DNA of 64,000 nt from contig JASJFT010000063.1 of NCBI GenBank assembly GCA_030770425.1, forward strand, positions 158,026 through 222,025, given 5' to 3'. Positions 1 through 11,834 of the stretch are shown here, piece after piece. The position numbers and the translations under genes were made by a program. Position 1 is the first letter of the stretch, and every line of letters begins with the position of its first letter. Source of the stretch: Darksidea phi. Lineage: Eukaryota; Ascomycota; Dothideomycetes; Pleosporales; Lentitheciaceae. Under the pieces are notes generated by a model. The model did not search any database and was not told the origin of the DNA. It worked only from the letters and a program-made list of their open reading frames with translations.

Positions 1-1024
1 CGCGTCGAAATTCATTGGGAGACGTCGCTACAAGCTGTGCCAGTGGCAGACCGCGGTGATCCGTAAGATGGCGACCACCCATATACACCGATGGCTCATT
101 GCTGCGAAGTGTCTGATTCTCGAATTATAGTAATCTAGCATTTTCTCCATATCCGCTAGGATGAGCAGGACGAGGAATTTGTAACTGTTGGAGTCGGTCG
201 GTCCTCATTTTCCCGTGCGCTTGCGGTAAATCTCCCTGGCACAGCGAGAAGCGCGAAGATTGAGGAACGGCGACAAGCTCAGGAAGGTTGGCTCATCCGT
301 AAAAACGCTTTGCGGTGTTGCCCATCACAGTCTATGATGCTTCGGAGGCCGGAGCAAGTACCGTTGAAGCGTCACTCGCGAGGCAACGAAGCTTGAACAG
401 CGATGTAAGGTATCGTAGTGGAAGAAATGTAGAAGTAAGCTGAAGAACAGTTCAGCTTCATATCTGGTTGATTGGGGACCTCGACCAAGTATGGCAGCAC
501 TGGAGGGGTATATTGCAGGACGACGCTAGCGCCAGCGGGGCCTAGCGTAGAATTCGAAGGAACGATCGCCTGGGGGCCTCTCCAGCCTTGTCGCTCTTTC
601 GACCACATATAAAAGTGTTTTCCGCTGCTTTGAAGCTATATGGCGCTCGCTTGTTCGAACGCTATGAGTTCTCGTTTTTTTTTTTCGTTTCAGGAGAGAG
701 GAAGAGTGGGGCGAGCTACGGCAGGATGCATGCGCCACCTCTTGTCGCACGCCAGCTGCGCACAGCCTCATTTTCATATTGCCGCACCAGCACACCTCGG
801 GATGCCACTTTTCACCATCCCCGTTCCCCAGCGCCCATCTTCCTGAATAGTTGTCTGTTATTTAGGTCTTCACGAGCTCTTACGTGAGCCCGCATGCTGT
901 TAGCGCCGTCTTCTCGCGCTGAGCGACAGCTCTGAGTCTCCACCTTCATCGGCCCTCTGCCGTGGCCTGCATCTTCCCCTCCCATGACACTTAACCGCTT
1001 GCGCCTTTAGCGAATGACATCGCG
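1..1024. other. Intergenic region upstream of zinc-finger gene
   Basis: No gene is supported here. A pure T tract lies at 675-685. Short CT-rich stretches at about 940-1010 precede the ATG at 1025, as is common in fungal 5' leaders. A 78-codon ATG frame on the minus strand (608 to 372) has no recognisable family. Confidence 0.5.
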
Positions 1025-4000
1025 ATGGCCGAAGTCATTGGACTTGCAGCCAGCCTCCTCCGGCTTGCCGGTGCTGGTGTCAAGCTGAGCACCAGCCTCT
1101 ATAATTTTGCGGGGTCAGCAAGTCGCGCTGACCCAGATATTGGAGACATCGCCGATGATGTCCAACTCACTGCAGACACCCTTGACAGCGTTGGCAGAGT
1201 GATCGAGCGTGAAGGAGGAAAATGCGCTGTATCGAGAAAAGCCGTTCAAGATGCCGAAAGCCTTATCAAACGCTGCGAAACTGTGTTCGCGGAGATTCAA
1301 CAGATGATTGATAAAAGGAGGAAAACGGGCAAAGATGAGACGAATTTGAGCACAATGGGCAGGTTTTCCCGGCCGTTGAAAGGACAAAGAGTGGAGCTGC
1401 TGAAAAAAAGATTGGAAAGCTTGAATACTAGTCTCCAGTTGCTGCTGGAAGTGATACTCTTAGCGAACGGGCAGGCAAAGGGTGAGATGGGGAATAAATC
1501 GCTTGAGAAGGAGCGCGAGAGGATTCGCGAGCTTCATCAACGTCAGCAGGACTCGCTCAAGGCTTTGCAAGCCTTCGAACACAAGCTGAGCACAGTGTCG
1601 TTTTCGGATGATGAGACACTTGATGGGTCCAGTGCTCCTTCGCGTGTGCCAACCATCGAACTCATGGTCAACGCGTCAAATTCGAAGCCCCGAATATTTC
1701 CACAAGAACCAAGCATGGCTGGCCCCAAACTTACAGCTACTTCCCCCACGCTCAGGGACGATTCAGAGACATCTGGAAGTGAGGGAACCGTTACCGATGA
1801 CGATGGCGAGCACATCTCCGCCCATGAACTCGCTCAATGCGTTGGTCACGTTCAGAAGTTGCTGAAGCGAATAACGGAGCTCCAACAATCTTTCGAACGT
1901 ACAACTGCGACGTCGAATCGCAGTTATCCTAAGCACAGGGTACACAGGTTATATCGGCGATTTTGCAAAAAATTTGAAAGAGAGATGGGCAAACAGCAGA
2001 GTGGCACAGTAATATCCTCCGCGCCGTTGCCAGAGTTTGCGCCTCCCTCGATAGAATTTTTTTCAAAGGATCCACGCATCTATAAGGATCAGCGCATCTA
2101 TAAGGATCAGCGTATCTATAAGGATCCGGGCCCCGCGCCCAACGACGCGACGTCGATGTGGACATTACCCTCACACTGTAACCATCCTCGCGTGGAACAT
2201 AGCAGCCAGCAGAAGTCGACCATCGGCATTCCTTCAGCGCCACCGCCACCGCTCATGAAGCGAGATGACAGTCAGCACAACAAGCAATTTGGAAGTCCGT
2301 ATTTACTGAGTAAAAATTACGACGACGATACATCTCGTATCCAAAGTACCAATGCCCGAAGCGATGCCTCATCATGCGAGACTTCTAAAGAGGGCAATCA
2401 GAGTGCCACCGAAGACGATGAGAAACGAGCACTCCAAGAGAGCAGTGAAATTCATCGCACCAAAACCGGCCGCATCTCGAAAGCGAAGAAGGGACTCAAG
2501 GTGCATTCATGTGAATGTGGAAAGGTATGACGCCGATCGGCATACTAGCTCAATCATGCTAACCGTCTTAAAGTCGTACACAAGAGCCGAGCATCTAAGG
2601 TAATATACGAACGCTATAAAATAACATGGGTAATGACTAATTCGGTTTTTAGACGCCATCAGAAAAATCATAGTTCGGAGGACCTCGTGCGTTGCAACCT
2701 ATGTGGTAGGGCCTTCTATCGACTAGACCTTCTCGAGCGCCATATAGGAAGACAGTAAGTCGCCGACATTTTAGCGTGGGTGTATACTCATAATTCGACT
2801 AGTAAGGAACGCCTTGCCTCGCACGAAGAAGACTCGAATTATGCTACGTCGCAGGAGCTGGGCCTCTCTCAATCTCCTGGCATGGACTACACCAATGCTC
2901 TTCAGCCGACGACACCTTATGGGCTTCCACGGAGATCTACATCTTCCGAAGCAAGCACTCCGTTGATGTTGCCGCCCCTATCAGACATCCTACTACTGAG
3001 AAACGCACCAAATTCAGAGAAACAACCATTTACCATCGAAAGTGACCGTGCTCCCAAAATCCCGCCTAAATACCCTGACCCGCAACAATCACGTCTCGTG
3101 CCTACGTCACAGGCTACCAAAAACCCTTCCTCCGTACAATACGACGCTCGTGCTTCTCGACGACTTTCACAGGCTGAAGTCAGACCTACTAATATATTGG
3201 ATGATATCCCGGACAATAATTCAACTCATGACCGTTCAAGCTTCGCACCGCCACTTCAAGCGGACACCGAATCAAGCAGAGGTTCTTCCCGGAAATTTTC
3301 GGGGGAGGATTCGAATACGGCTGTAAAGAATATCACCATTCGCTCTCAAACTGGTTCCGATATAACCACGCATCATAGCGGATTTACAGCCGTCAACTCT
3401 ATTCGCAAACAAGCGCCTACAGTCACCCAATATTCTTATGGATCTGCAATGCGGAAAGGAGGGGGTCCGACAGCGGGTCCGAGTTCGGAGCAAAGGCAAA
3501 TTGCAAGCCAAATAAGCAGTGTCGTAGCTTGCGCAAACTGTAAGCAGCTGAAGCAAAAGGTATGTGAATGCTTCCACGCTATAATTCACAACATCCTAAC
3601 CTTTGTGCTATACAGTGTGATACCAAAGCGCCTTGCATGGCCTGTCTTGAAAACGCGCACCGTCCAGGATATCTGCCAGAATCGACATGCCGAGGCCAGG
3701 TAATCGCTGGTTATATGATATATAGCCAGGATAAGGTAGCTTTTGGTGTAAAATCTCCGCAGCAGAGTAAAGAAACGGGCGAAATCCCGCACAGCGATGT
3801 CGATGCAACAGGGCGCCGTTTTCCTTTGACACATGAGCTAGGCTCACGTGGCCCAGCAGTCGCCGAGCGACGCTCGGAATCTCTAATAACGAAACCTACG
3901 CCTGTGCCGGTTATAGAGAATGCCCATAATGCGCCCGTGGATGAAGTCTTACAGCGACTTGTCAAAGAAGCAGGGCCCGACAAGCAACTCGAGAAGCAGA

Positions 4001-5280
4001 GAAAGGACCGCAAGGACTTTTTCAATGGCCACTGGGCGCCACCGCCTCAATTCCTTCCAGCTGCCGTCACACGCGAAGAATCTATTTCTCCGCCCAAGGA
4101 CGTACCATTTACAGCACATGGTCGTGCATTTGTCTCTAATGAGGAGTCGTGGAGGGATGATTCTAGTGCCCGGGCCGATCAACGGAGTTCTGATAAGCTG
4201 AACAGCAGAAGATTGATCTTGTCCGCACCCGGAAAGGAATCCAGAAAAAGCGAGCTCTCGACACAAGCTGTCCAAAGAGTCACAAAGGAGGAGGTTGGAC
4301 ATAGCACACCACCTGAACCCAATCAAGAGGAAGTCTTTGGCAGATCCGTCCGCCCATGCGGTAACTGTGGACGCCATAAGATGAGCTGCGATGGCAAACT
4401 TCCAACTTGCACAAACTGTGAACAGTCGGGTAGGGCGGATTCGTGCCGAGTTCCATCTGTTAGGCGACAATTCGGAGCCCGCAGGGGTTACATCGCTCAG
4501 GTGGAAACGTTGCCCAAGAGCAACGAGAAACCGAGCGACTCGCCCTCCTACTCAGCACCTACCCTTGGGCTCCCCTCCTTATGCCAACGGTGTAAAGAAC
4601 TGGATTTGGAGTGCGATGCCAAGAAGCCGGCCTGCACAGCGTGCGAGAAATCGGATCATGGAGCTACATGCTCTATGAGGGACTTTGGACTACGGCACCA
4701 TGATAAGATGCAGCCTGAACAGTGCCAGCCTAGCCCCCCGACCCCTAGTTCAACTCTGGATAGCTCGGACTTATTACATGCTCGACGCAATCACGCAATG
4801 AGCCGCCCTCGCGGCCCAGGTGGACGCCTTTCGACCGCTGAAGAGGTCGCTGAGAGAGAAGCACACAAGGCCGCACAAACTACAGAGCGGGATGGTGGAG
4901 ATGCAATCGCGTCGTTATCTGGGAATGATGCTGAGAGCAAATATGCTCAAACCACCAAAATAGCAAGTCCACCACCCGAGCCTGCTGACAAGAATTCGGA
5001 GGAGTGGATTTCGTGGAAGCGCGCGAGGATATCGGAGGGAACGAAAAACATGAGGGGGAGGAAGAGGGGGCGCGCGGCAAGGGCGGGTGTGGAGACGGAG
5101 ATGCAGCAGCGAAAGAAGTCCAAGGTGGAAGATGGGACGAGCGTGTGTGGGGACGACACTCGAACGGATGGTCCTACGGATGGAAGCATCAATCAACGGG
5201 ACAAAGATGTTACCGAGAGAGAAGGGGAAGAGAAGGACGTTGTGGATTTCCTACTAGAGCAGTGGACGGTGCCTGTGTAA
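1025..5280 (+). CDS. Multi-zinc-finger regulator: Fungal_N, two C2H2, three Zn2Cys6-type clusters
   Basis: Five exons (1025-2524, 2574-2599, 2653-2754, 2803-3559, 3616-5280) give 1,349 residues. The start MAEVIGLAASLLRLAGAG resembles the fungal STAND-type N-terminal domain (Fungal_N), followed by a helical region. Two C2H2 fingers are built only after splicing: CECGKSYTRAEHLRRH (residues about 493-515; first pair C-x-C) and CNLCGRAFYRLDLLERH (about 520-545). Three Cys-rich clusters follow at about residues 785, 1043 and 1118. The last two fit C-x2-C-x6-C-x6-C-x2-C-x8-C, the Zn2Cys6 pattern; the first has a long 14-residue last loop and is weaker. Basic patches near the C-terminus (RGRKRGR, RKKSK) look like nuclear signals. 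I see no fungal transcription-factor middle domain. A nuclear DNA-binding regulator is inferred; targets are unknown. Joining of the clusters rests on my intron calls, each of which keeps phase. Confidence 0.75.
2075..2128 (+). repeat. Three tandem 18-bp in-frame repeats
   Basis: Three 18-bp units at 2075-2092, 2093-2110 and 2111-2128 encode RIYKDQ, RIYKDQ and RIYKDP within exon 1 of the zinc-finger gene. The units differ at only two bases. They lie in a low-complexity linker, so length polymorphism would probably be tolerated. Confidence 0.9.
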
Positions 5281-6913
5281 CAAGTCAAGGCCTACACATT
5301 ATTTACTGAGAAACCACCTCACATGACAAATATTTGCAACAAATTTTCTAAATTTGTTTTCTCCCCCATTCTCTATATCTGGCCAACACATGGTCAACTG
5401 TTTTTTTGAGACCAAGAGTTTTAGCGCATGATTCGACGCCTTGAAGGGCAACTGCCGAACTAGGAAGCACCTCTAGCTTGTAGCAGTAGATATTCAGAAG
5501 CACACCAATAAACAACACAGCCCTAAAAGGGAGTATCTCGCCCCCCCCGAGCGCGACAAGAAAATGTGAGGCGAGCAATAAATAGCAGCGGGCGATCACG
5601 CCGCCTATCGATGCTTGGCTCCACGGGGAAGGGGAGATCTACAAGATCATCGCCGCACCCACTGCAGTCTAAACCAACGTACATGCGTACGCGGGCATAA
5701 TGCATACACAGCCTCCTCCGCTTTCACCAATATTGCTCACTCGCGCTGAGTAGTGAATGGCTGAGGGATAAAGCGTTCGGCTGAACGGACGACCAGTAGA
5801 GAGCGAATCGGCAATAATAGACGCTCCGAGGATTCCGGTATTTCCGCCTCTACAGCCCGTGAGAGTGCGCGCGGAAGCTGCTGTTGGACGAGACGCGCGT
5901 AGGTTTTTTCGACGGGGCTCCGAGGAATGGACTGAGTGAGTGAATGAGGCGCCGAAAAAGGAACATTGTGGATGCAGGGTTTGTGAAACTGTGCGGTGTG
6001 CGGGTGTGCATGCGGCTTTTTTGTATCAGTAAGTGAGGCTGGTCTAGATGTGGTAGAGGAGGGCAAATACGGTATCTAGAGAGTAAGCCGAGTAGAGATG
6101 TCTTGTAAGCGTGACCATGGATGTAACTTTTTCAGGCTTCTACTAGGTAGTAATCGCGGCATTTTAGGGGTCGTCTGCACGTCTCAGTCGCATAGCATGA
6201 GAATGGTATGAGGTGTTCCTGTGTTCCTGTGCCTGAATGGTGATAGTTCCAACCGGTAGCGAGCGCCTGTTCGCTGTAGGCCATCAGTAAGCTAACGGCG
6301 CGGCACGACGTAATCGGGAGGGCTGATGCGGTATCAGATATGGCGTTGGCCAAGCAGTGAAAGGGCGCGTGAGAGGGCTTTGTTAGGCCTCAGGCCTGCG
6401 TCGCCCTGCATGCCTCGCCGCTTGTAAGCTCTGCTTAAGCCGTGAACGGGGAGCAGCGCCCCATAACCGTCTCTACGCGGCCTCTACAGCAACGTATTCG
6501 GGCATTGCCAGAGGGGGTAGTGAGGGGAAGCGAGGGGAACCGGATGCAGGTTTCTGCCGTTTTTCTTTTTATGCTTCCCTGTGCATGCGTCGGTGATGGA
6601 TGGGTGTGAAGCGGGCGGACGCACGAAGCCGCTCAGCCTCCACGGCCAATGCAGTTCTTGATTGTTATCACCGGAGAGTTCGGCCAAATAGTGAGGTGTC
6701 AACTGAGGGTCTAGCGCAGGGCTCCGGGGCACACACACACTCGAGGTGGGCAGAAAGATGTCCGGGCGTGGTGCATGCGTTTGGACCCTGGTGGTGGGTG
6801 AGTAAAGGCGCTTTGGCCACTGCTGCGTCCGTCCGGTGTCCTTTCGGCTGCACTGTTGGGCTTTGCGGCCGTTTCGCACGCATCCATTACGGTCGGTGCC
6901 CGAGTATATGAAT
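5281..6913. other. Intergenic region
   Basis: 3' flank of the zinc-finger gene. Short open frames occur on both strands (for example 6066 to 5737 on minus), but none shows a family motif or coherent splice pattern. No gene, tRNA or transposon is supported. Confidence 0.5.
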
Positions 6914-6970
6914 CAGAGCTCTGCCCGCTGGAACAGAGCTCTTCCCGCTGTAAAAGAGCTCTTCGCTTCA
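6914..6970 (+). repeat. 20-bp tandem repeat, about 2.8 copies
   Basis: Units at 6914-6933, 6934-6953 and 6954-6970 share the core AGAGCTCT followed by TCCCGCTG or a close variant. The palindrome AGAGCTCT recurs at a 20-bp period, about 420 bp upstream of the small Cys-rich gene, so it could be a regulator-binding array. That role is inference. Confidence 0.7.
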
Positions 6971-7235
6971 ATCCTACAAGTCCAACGGTGCATCGTCATC
7001 GATTCTACACAACTGCCTGAAGCGGTCAGCGGCACTTGAACCTCCCAAACCCAATCCCTGCTCTCCACTACACGGCACGCCTACAACTCCCTCCTGCGCT
7101 GCTATTGGCACAAGCAGCCCGCACCTGTCACGCCCAAGGCACGCCACTGTACCCGGATCAAGTACCCTGCCTTGGTAAACCGCCGTCCCGAGGGGCATTT
7201 TGAAACGACATCATCGAGCATCACGCTTTCCCCTG

Positions 7236-7391
7236 CGCTTATATATTATATTCCTCGATCCCGCAGCACTCCGGAATTGAGCCAGCCATCAAGAACCTCC
7301 AGCCCACCTCTCTTCTCGAACAACCACCCTTCGACCACCCTCTTCCCACCTTACAAAACCTTACAACCCAACCATCAAGAAAGCCACCACC
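7236..7391 (+). promoter_or_regulatory. Core promoter and 5' leader of the small Cys-rich gene
   Basis: A TATA-like stretch (TTATATATTATAT, 7239-7251) is followed by a long pyrimidine-rich leader (about 7285-7370) and a CATCAAG element next to a CACCACC start context at 7392. In filamentous fungi this layout is typical of strongly expressed genes. Confidence 0.55.
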
Positions 7392-7610
7392 ATGTTCTCC
7401 TGCGTCAACTACGAGCGTGGCTGCCGCGGCCGATGCAATGCCCAGGGCGGCCGATGCGATTCCTGCGTCACACTCAACCTCCAAGCCATCCGCACAAACA
7501 GCACCTCATCGGTATCCTCGGTCAACAGCAGGCATCAAGCTGCCTACTCGGCAATGACCTCGTCCTTCGCCTCGCTCGCCGCCGCCTCCTCTGCCAACCG
7601 CTCACGGTAG
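7392..7610 (+). CDS. Small Cys-rich protein, uncharacterised
   Basis: A single exon of 72 codons starts in a strong context (CACCACC-ATG). The N-terminus holds five cysteines at residues 4, 11, 15, 22 and 25, in the series C-x6-C-x3-C-x6-C-x2-C, with GCRGRC and GGRCDSC. The C-terminal half is rich in Ser and Ala. There is no signal peptide, so it is probably intracellular rather than a secreted effector. The Cys pattern could bind a metal, but it fits no named zinc-finger family that I know. Reality rests on the promoter and leader rather than on homology. No intron is needed. Confidence 0.6.
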   Translation: MFSCVNYERGCRGRCNAQGGRCDSCVTLNLQAIRTNSTSSVSSVNSRHQAAYSAMTSSFASLAAASSANRSR

Positions 7611-9832
7611 TCGTCATACGGCCATGCAGTCTCTCCAACGCATTATCCTTCTCCATACGTTTTACGACGCTACGGCCTTTTTTTCCACGATTGAACCTTT
7701 AGCGGTCCGTGTTTCGTAGGCGGTTCATCACACCACCACACCACCACACCACCAACCCTTTTACTTCGACCACCTCATAGCTAGGGCAGCATTCGGAGGA
7801 CCTTGACAGCATTTGCACGGCACTCTCGCATTTTTGTGTACGATATACCAGATCAACTTTTTTTTTCTTTTTTTCACGGCGCAAGAGTAGGGAACTGTTC
7901 AGGCGTACCACGGAGGGCGCATTGTCGGCGCTTATCCGCAACTCAGGAAGCACGTTTATTCTTTCTGACACGTAACACATAGAAAGCACCCCCCATCCGC
8001 GTGCAGGGGAAACCGGGGACATGCATATTCGTCGTGTCACATTTTCCCATTTCCAATATTCAGCAGATAGAATGTCATCAATTGAACCTCATGCGCTCCC
8101 CACATAATTAGCGGCATCAGTCTTTTCTTCCAAGCTTTCAGCATTTGCTATGAAAGCTCCGGTATCCAATGAGCTTGTGCATAGCTGAATGCCAACCCCC
8201 CGGTTCAGACATTGAACCGAAAGCGCCGAAACACAGCATCGGCATGATCATCTTACGATGCAAGATCTCCCATAGCACTTTACGATCTTCACTCACTTTG
8301 TGCCGAGGCGCCCAACGCGCAAGCCTTGCACTTATCCATTGGCCCACAGAACAAACTCGAACTCACCTCTGCATTCCTGCCCATCGGGGGGTGGGTTCCA
8401 AACCGCTCACCAATCGCCCTCCCAGCTCACCGTCGTCCCTCGCCGGCCCCACCACAAAAGCCATAAACCCCGCCGATCTCCCCTTCCAGACCGCGAAAAT
8501 CTCTTTCCTAAACTTCGATCGTCGGACACCTGACGCCGCGCGCGCACGCACAGGGGAAGAGCATCGATCGAGCTCCGCAGTGGAAATCGACCGTATCGAC
8601 GGTCCAGAGAGAACCGGGACTGCCTTGCTTACCGAGGGACGTTGGAAAAAGCCGCTGCAGGGTGACGTTGGTGGCGCACGTGCACACCAAGTCATCTCGC
8701 GAGGAACGGGCTCGCATGTGCTGGTGAGATGGTTGGGTGGGGATTCGATGGGAGGGGAGGGAAAGCCCAAAGCCCGGCGTCCCGTTTGGGGCCGAATTAT
8801 TGCCCCATGCAACATGCGCTGGATGTTGATGGTTGATCACAGGACGGGCGCGAGCTGTGTGCTTTTTCTGAGTGATGTTTGCCCTGAGAGGGCTCGTGGT
8901 AAGCCAAAACCCCCGTCGGCCTTTCACCTCCGAGCCAACCGCACCGTTCAGCGTGTCCTACACCACCACACCAAAAACACCCGGTACCAGCGTGCCCAAG
9001 CCGTTTAAGCACGGCAGGCTAGAGTGTAGCAATTAAACACCTACTCGAAAGAGCAGATCCGGACAATGACGCTAGGCTCAGCCTCCCCGCCAAACGATAA
9101 ACCGCAGCCTGCCCCGTCCCCCCGGTACAACAAGAACAAGGATACCAAACGATATCAAGTCTTGGGCAAATGCAACCCGCCGAAAAGGTGTTTCAGGAGC
9201 CCAAATTGAGCAATTTGACGTGCAGAAACCTGGCAATTGGCCCCCCGAATTCGATATTTGGTTGCATCGTCGTGGCATTGTTAAACCCGATACCTCCCAA
9301 TAGAGCTGTACTTACCGCCATTCTATCCACTCGACTACCTCATGCCCGTTGTCAACCCTTTGGCAGTGCAAAAGCCTGCATGACGGGGCTTCCCTGCGTG
9401 AACTCAATTTTAGGACCTTTCTACCCAGAGTTGGGCGACAGCGGGTCATTGCGCGAACCCTGGCCGCTTTTTAAATGGCGTAATTTTGCTTCGGGGCGAC
9501 GGCCTACGCTGCGTCACTGTGCGTGTCAGAAAGAGGGCTTGCATGCAGCAATCAAGTGCGTTCGGGAGGTGCCGAATTGTACCGTGAAGAGCGGGGTACG
9601 TGGCTGGGCCGCTGTGGCGGTAACGAGACACGATACTGGCAATCCTTCGATATTGGTATTGATTATGAGAATGCATGCCACCCTTAGTCTCGGGATAGTG
9701 TTCGTAGACAGGACGATGCAAGCTGCTCGATAACGAAGCAGCGAGAAAACTGAACACAGTTGTCCCCAAATAGCCTTCCAAAAGACGAGCCTCCAAGTGG
9801 GATATGCATCACTAGCTCCTTGCTGGATTCCT
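7611..9832. other. Intergenic region
   Basis: No gene is supported. There is a CAC/CACAC microsatellite at about 7727-7757 and a T-rich tract at about 7857-7876. A 279-codon frame at 8169-9008 starts at a weak site, is overlapped by equally long antisense frames, and has no recognisable domain. A region near 9278-9345 (minus) matches a tRNA A-box pattern but lacks a B box. Confidence 0.45.
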
Positions 9833-11092
9833 TCATCTTAGCCAAGCGGCCAGATACCAGCTTGCAAAAGCCATTCCCGCAACAGCCGCAATGATAGCGT
9901 TCCCCTTCTTTGTCAGCGAGAGGTACGAAAGCACACCTACGACCATCTCCCACCGTCTAGCGGCATCTCGCCTTGCTCTCCAGTTAGGATTGATGGGAAA
10001 CGGAGCCCCCAATCCGATGTTGTCCACGTCTTGCGATAACGGCCCGTCATCTATACGCAGGGACAAGGCTACCGGACGATGATCCGAGGTTGCTTGCACT
10101 GGTAGAGCAGTATAAACTTGCGGTTCAAGCCTTCTTTGAGGTAAAAATAGAATGCGATCGCACCAACTTGGATAGCGATGCTTGGCCCACTCCCAATGCA
10201 CCTCTGTGTCTGACGGAGAACGCTTGTGCGATTTCGTGTCCTTCTTTATCGCTAGTTTGTATGTTGGCGGAAATTCGATGGGCATCTCGTCGAGGCCATG
10301 AAGTGTTCGGTTGGCTTCCTTTTCCCGAATCAACTGGTCCTTCTTCAGCCAATCTGAGAAGTCGTCTAAACATGTACCAGACGGATACGACTTATGAGTG
10401 TCAGGGCGAGGAGGGTTATCGTTTGTCCGATAATTTAGATCCCCAGCGAGGAACAGATGGCTTCCTGGGGAAAAGAGCCCATCGTTCTCCGCGGGTGGCT
10501 CTGAGGACGACAAGAGTGGCACCTGCTCGCTTAACGTGTACGCCGAATCGTCGTCATTAACGAAGACCATGTTGTGCACAAGGTTCTTCCAATCTTCATT
10601 TCTTGCTTCGATATTGCATTCCATGGGCGCCAGATGAGCCGCCGTGAAACTCAATCTGAGAGTATCGTCGTGGTCTGGGTGCGAGATGCCCAGACGCATC
10701 GCTATGGCGCCTTTGTTGCCCATATTCCAGAACCCGACACCTGCTCCTGCGGACTGTATCCACTGTATCCTCTCCGCGACCCGTGGTTTGGCGAAGATCA
10801 TGAGAGCTGTCATTCCAAGACTACGTGTCGCAACATGCTCCAACTGTTCGCTGCCATGACTATGCAGTTCCGCCGCGAGTTGTACAGTGGTCGAAACGCG
10901 ATCGAAGTACGGCTTCAGGTAGGAGCCGCCAAGGAACGAGTACGCGATAGGTGCGACTTCCTGCAGCGAGACGGCGACGACATCGGGTACGGAAGCGCCT
11001 TTGGGGAGGGCGTCGAAGAAGCAAGGCGCAAAGGAATCGGGGTTTGCGAGGTTTCGTGCACAGTTGAAGCTCACAAGATAGAGCTCCAGCAT
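9833..11092 (-). CDS. Inositol polyphosphate 5-phosphatase-like protein with C-terminal anchor
   Basis: A single exon encodes 419 residues of the endonuclease/exonuclease/phosphatase fold in its IPPc form. Landmarks in order are SFNCARN (8-14), SLQEVAP (42-48) with the Mg-binding Glu, GDLNYR (217-222), FPPTYK (274-279), PSWCDRIL (308-315, the 5-phosphatase signature) and SDHRPV (336-341). A hydrophobic stretch near the C-terminus (about 395-415, AVAGMAFASWYLAAWL) ends three residues or fewer from the stop, so it looks tail-anchored to an internal membrane. The family removes the 5-phosphate from inositol phosphates or phosphoinositides; the exact substrate cannot be read here. The protein is shorter than synaptojanin types and lacks a Sac domain. 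The start at 11092 fits the family's short N-terminus. Confidence 0.88.
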   Translation of the reverse strand: MLELYLVSFNCARNLANPDSFAPCFFDALPKGASVPDVVAVSLQEVAPIAYSFLGGSYLKPYFDRVSTTVQLAAELHSHGSEQLEHVATRSLGMTALMIFAKPRVAERIQWIQSAGAGVGFWNMGNKGAIAMRLGISHPDHDDTLRLSFTAAHLAPMECNIEARNEDWKNLVHNMVFVNDDDSAYTLSEQVPLLSSSEPPAENDGLFSPGSHLFLAGDLNYRTNDNPPRPDTHKSYPSGTCLDDFSDWLKKDQLIREKEANRTLHGLDEMPIEFPPTYKLAIKKDTKSHKRSPSDTEVHWEWAKHRYPSWCDRILFLPQRRLEPQVYTALPVQATSDHRPVALSLRIDDGPLSQDVDNIGLGAPFPINPNWRARRDAARRWEMVVGVLSYLSLTKKGNAIIAAVAGMAFASWYLAAWLR

Positions 11093-11834
11093 AGTGAAGT
11101 GTGTCTACAACGATATCAAATATTCGTCAGCGGGGCTTGCATTTGTTGAGGACGATCGCCGCCTTATGCCAACAGACAGGACGTATCGTCTCGGACCACA
11201 CAGTCCGTATCGGTGGGAAGCAATCGGACAGAGGCGGATGCAGAGGAGCAAGCATTGCGAAAGAGAGACGGTTCACTCACTATCCAAGCAAAGTATTCAA
11301 CGGTCTGTAGAGGTGTCCTTGGATACGATAATGCTTTCAAAGGCAAACAAGGAGATGGCTAACGACTATATCTGGACAGATCAGCCCCGCAGGGTCTTGG
11401 AGTGGAGCAGCTAGGGCGACGGCGCAAGATTAAAGAGGAGCGTTGACGCGTGGTGTTGATGATCTCTGCTGCGTGAAGCTCGCCAAAGCTCCCCATGCAG
11501 CAGTCGCGAGCTGTGATACGTCATCTGCCCCGGAGCTACAGTGGGGGTCGGCATGTCAGAGCTTGTAAGGCTGCAAAAGTTTGGCATCGTGAAGTCTGCT
11601 CCTTACTCTCGTCTATATCTCTCGACCGCTCTCTCGTCTCCTTTACATTGCTCGTGTGAGAATTGCGAGCCGAGCAGGACCCCACAGCTTCACAGAGAGC
11701 CACCGCCGGGATCGCGATAGCTCGGAACCTCGTCGGGTTTATACTTCAACCCGCTCGTTTCTTCAAGCTCTTCTGCTTCACCACTCAATTGCACGAGACC
11801 TGAGTCGTTCGTCCTACCTCGGCATCGTAGTCCA
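11093..11834. other. Divergent intergenic region
   Basis: This lies between two divergent genes (phosphatase to the left, SDR to the right). It becomes CT-rich at 11600-11834 just before the SDR start. No further gene is seen. Confidence 0.55.

Noticed and set aside
372..608. 78-codon ATG frame on the minus strand
   Set aside because: Looks mildly protein-like but has no family match, no partner exon and no promoter signal.
3701..3728. Intron after the first Zn-cluster-like module
   Set aside because: GTAATC...ATATAG would be 28 bp, too short, and the reading frame is open through it.
8169..9008. 279-codon open frame on the plus strand
   Set aside because: GC-rich stretch with equally long frames on the other strand, no domain, no splice logic, poor start context.
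9278..9345. tRNA-like sequence on the minus strand (A-box match, GGCAT...ATGCC ends)
   Set aside because: No GGTTCGA-type B box, the acceptor stem pairs at only five positions, and no clear anticodon arm.
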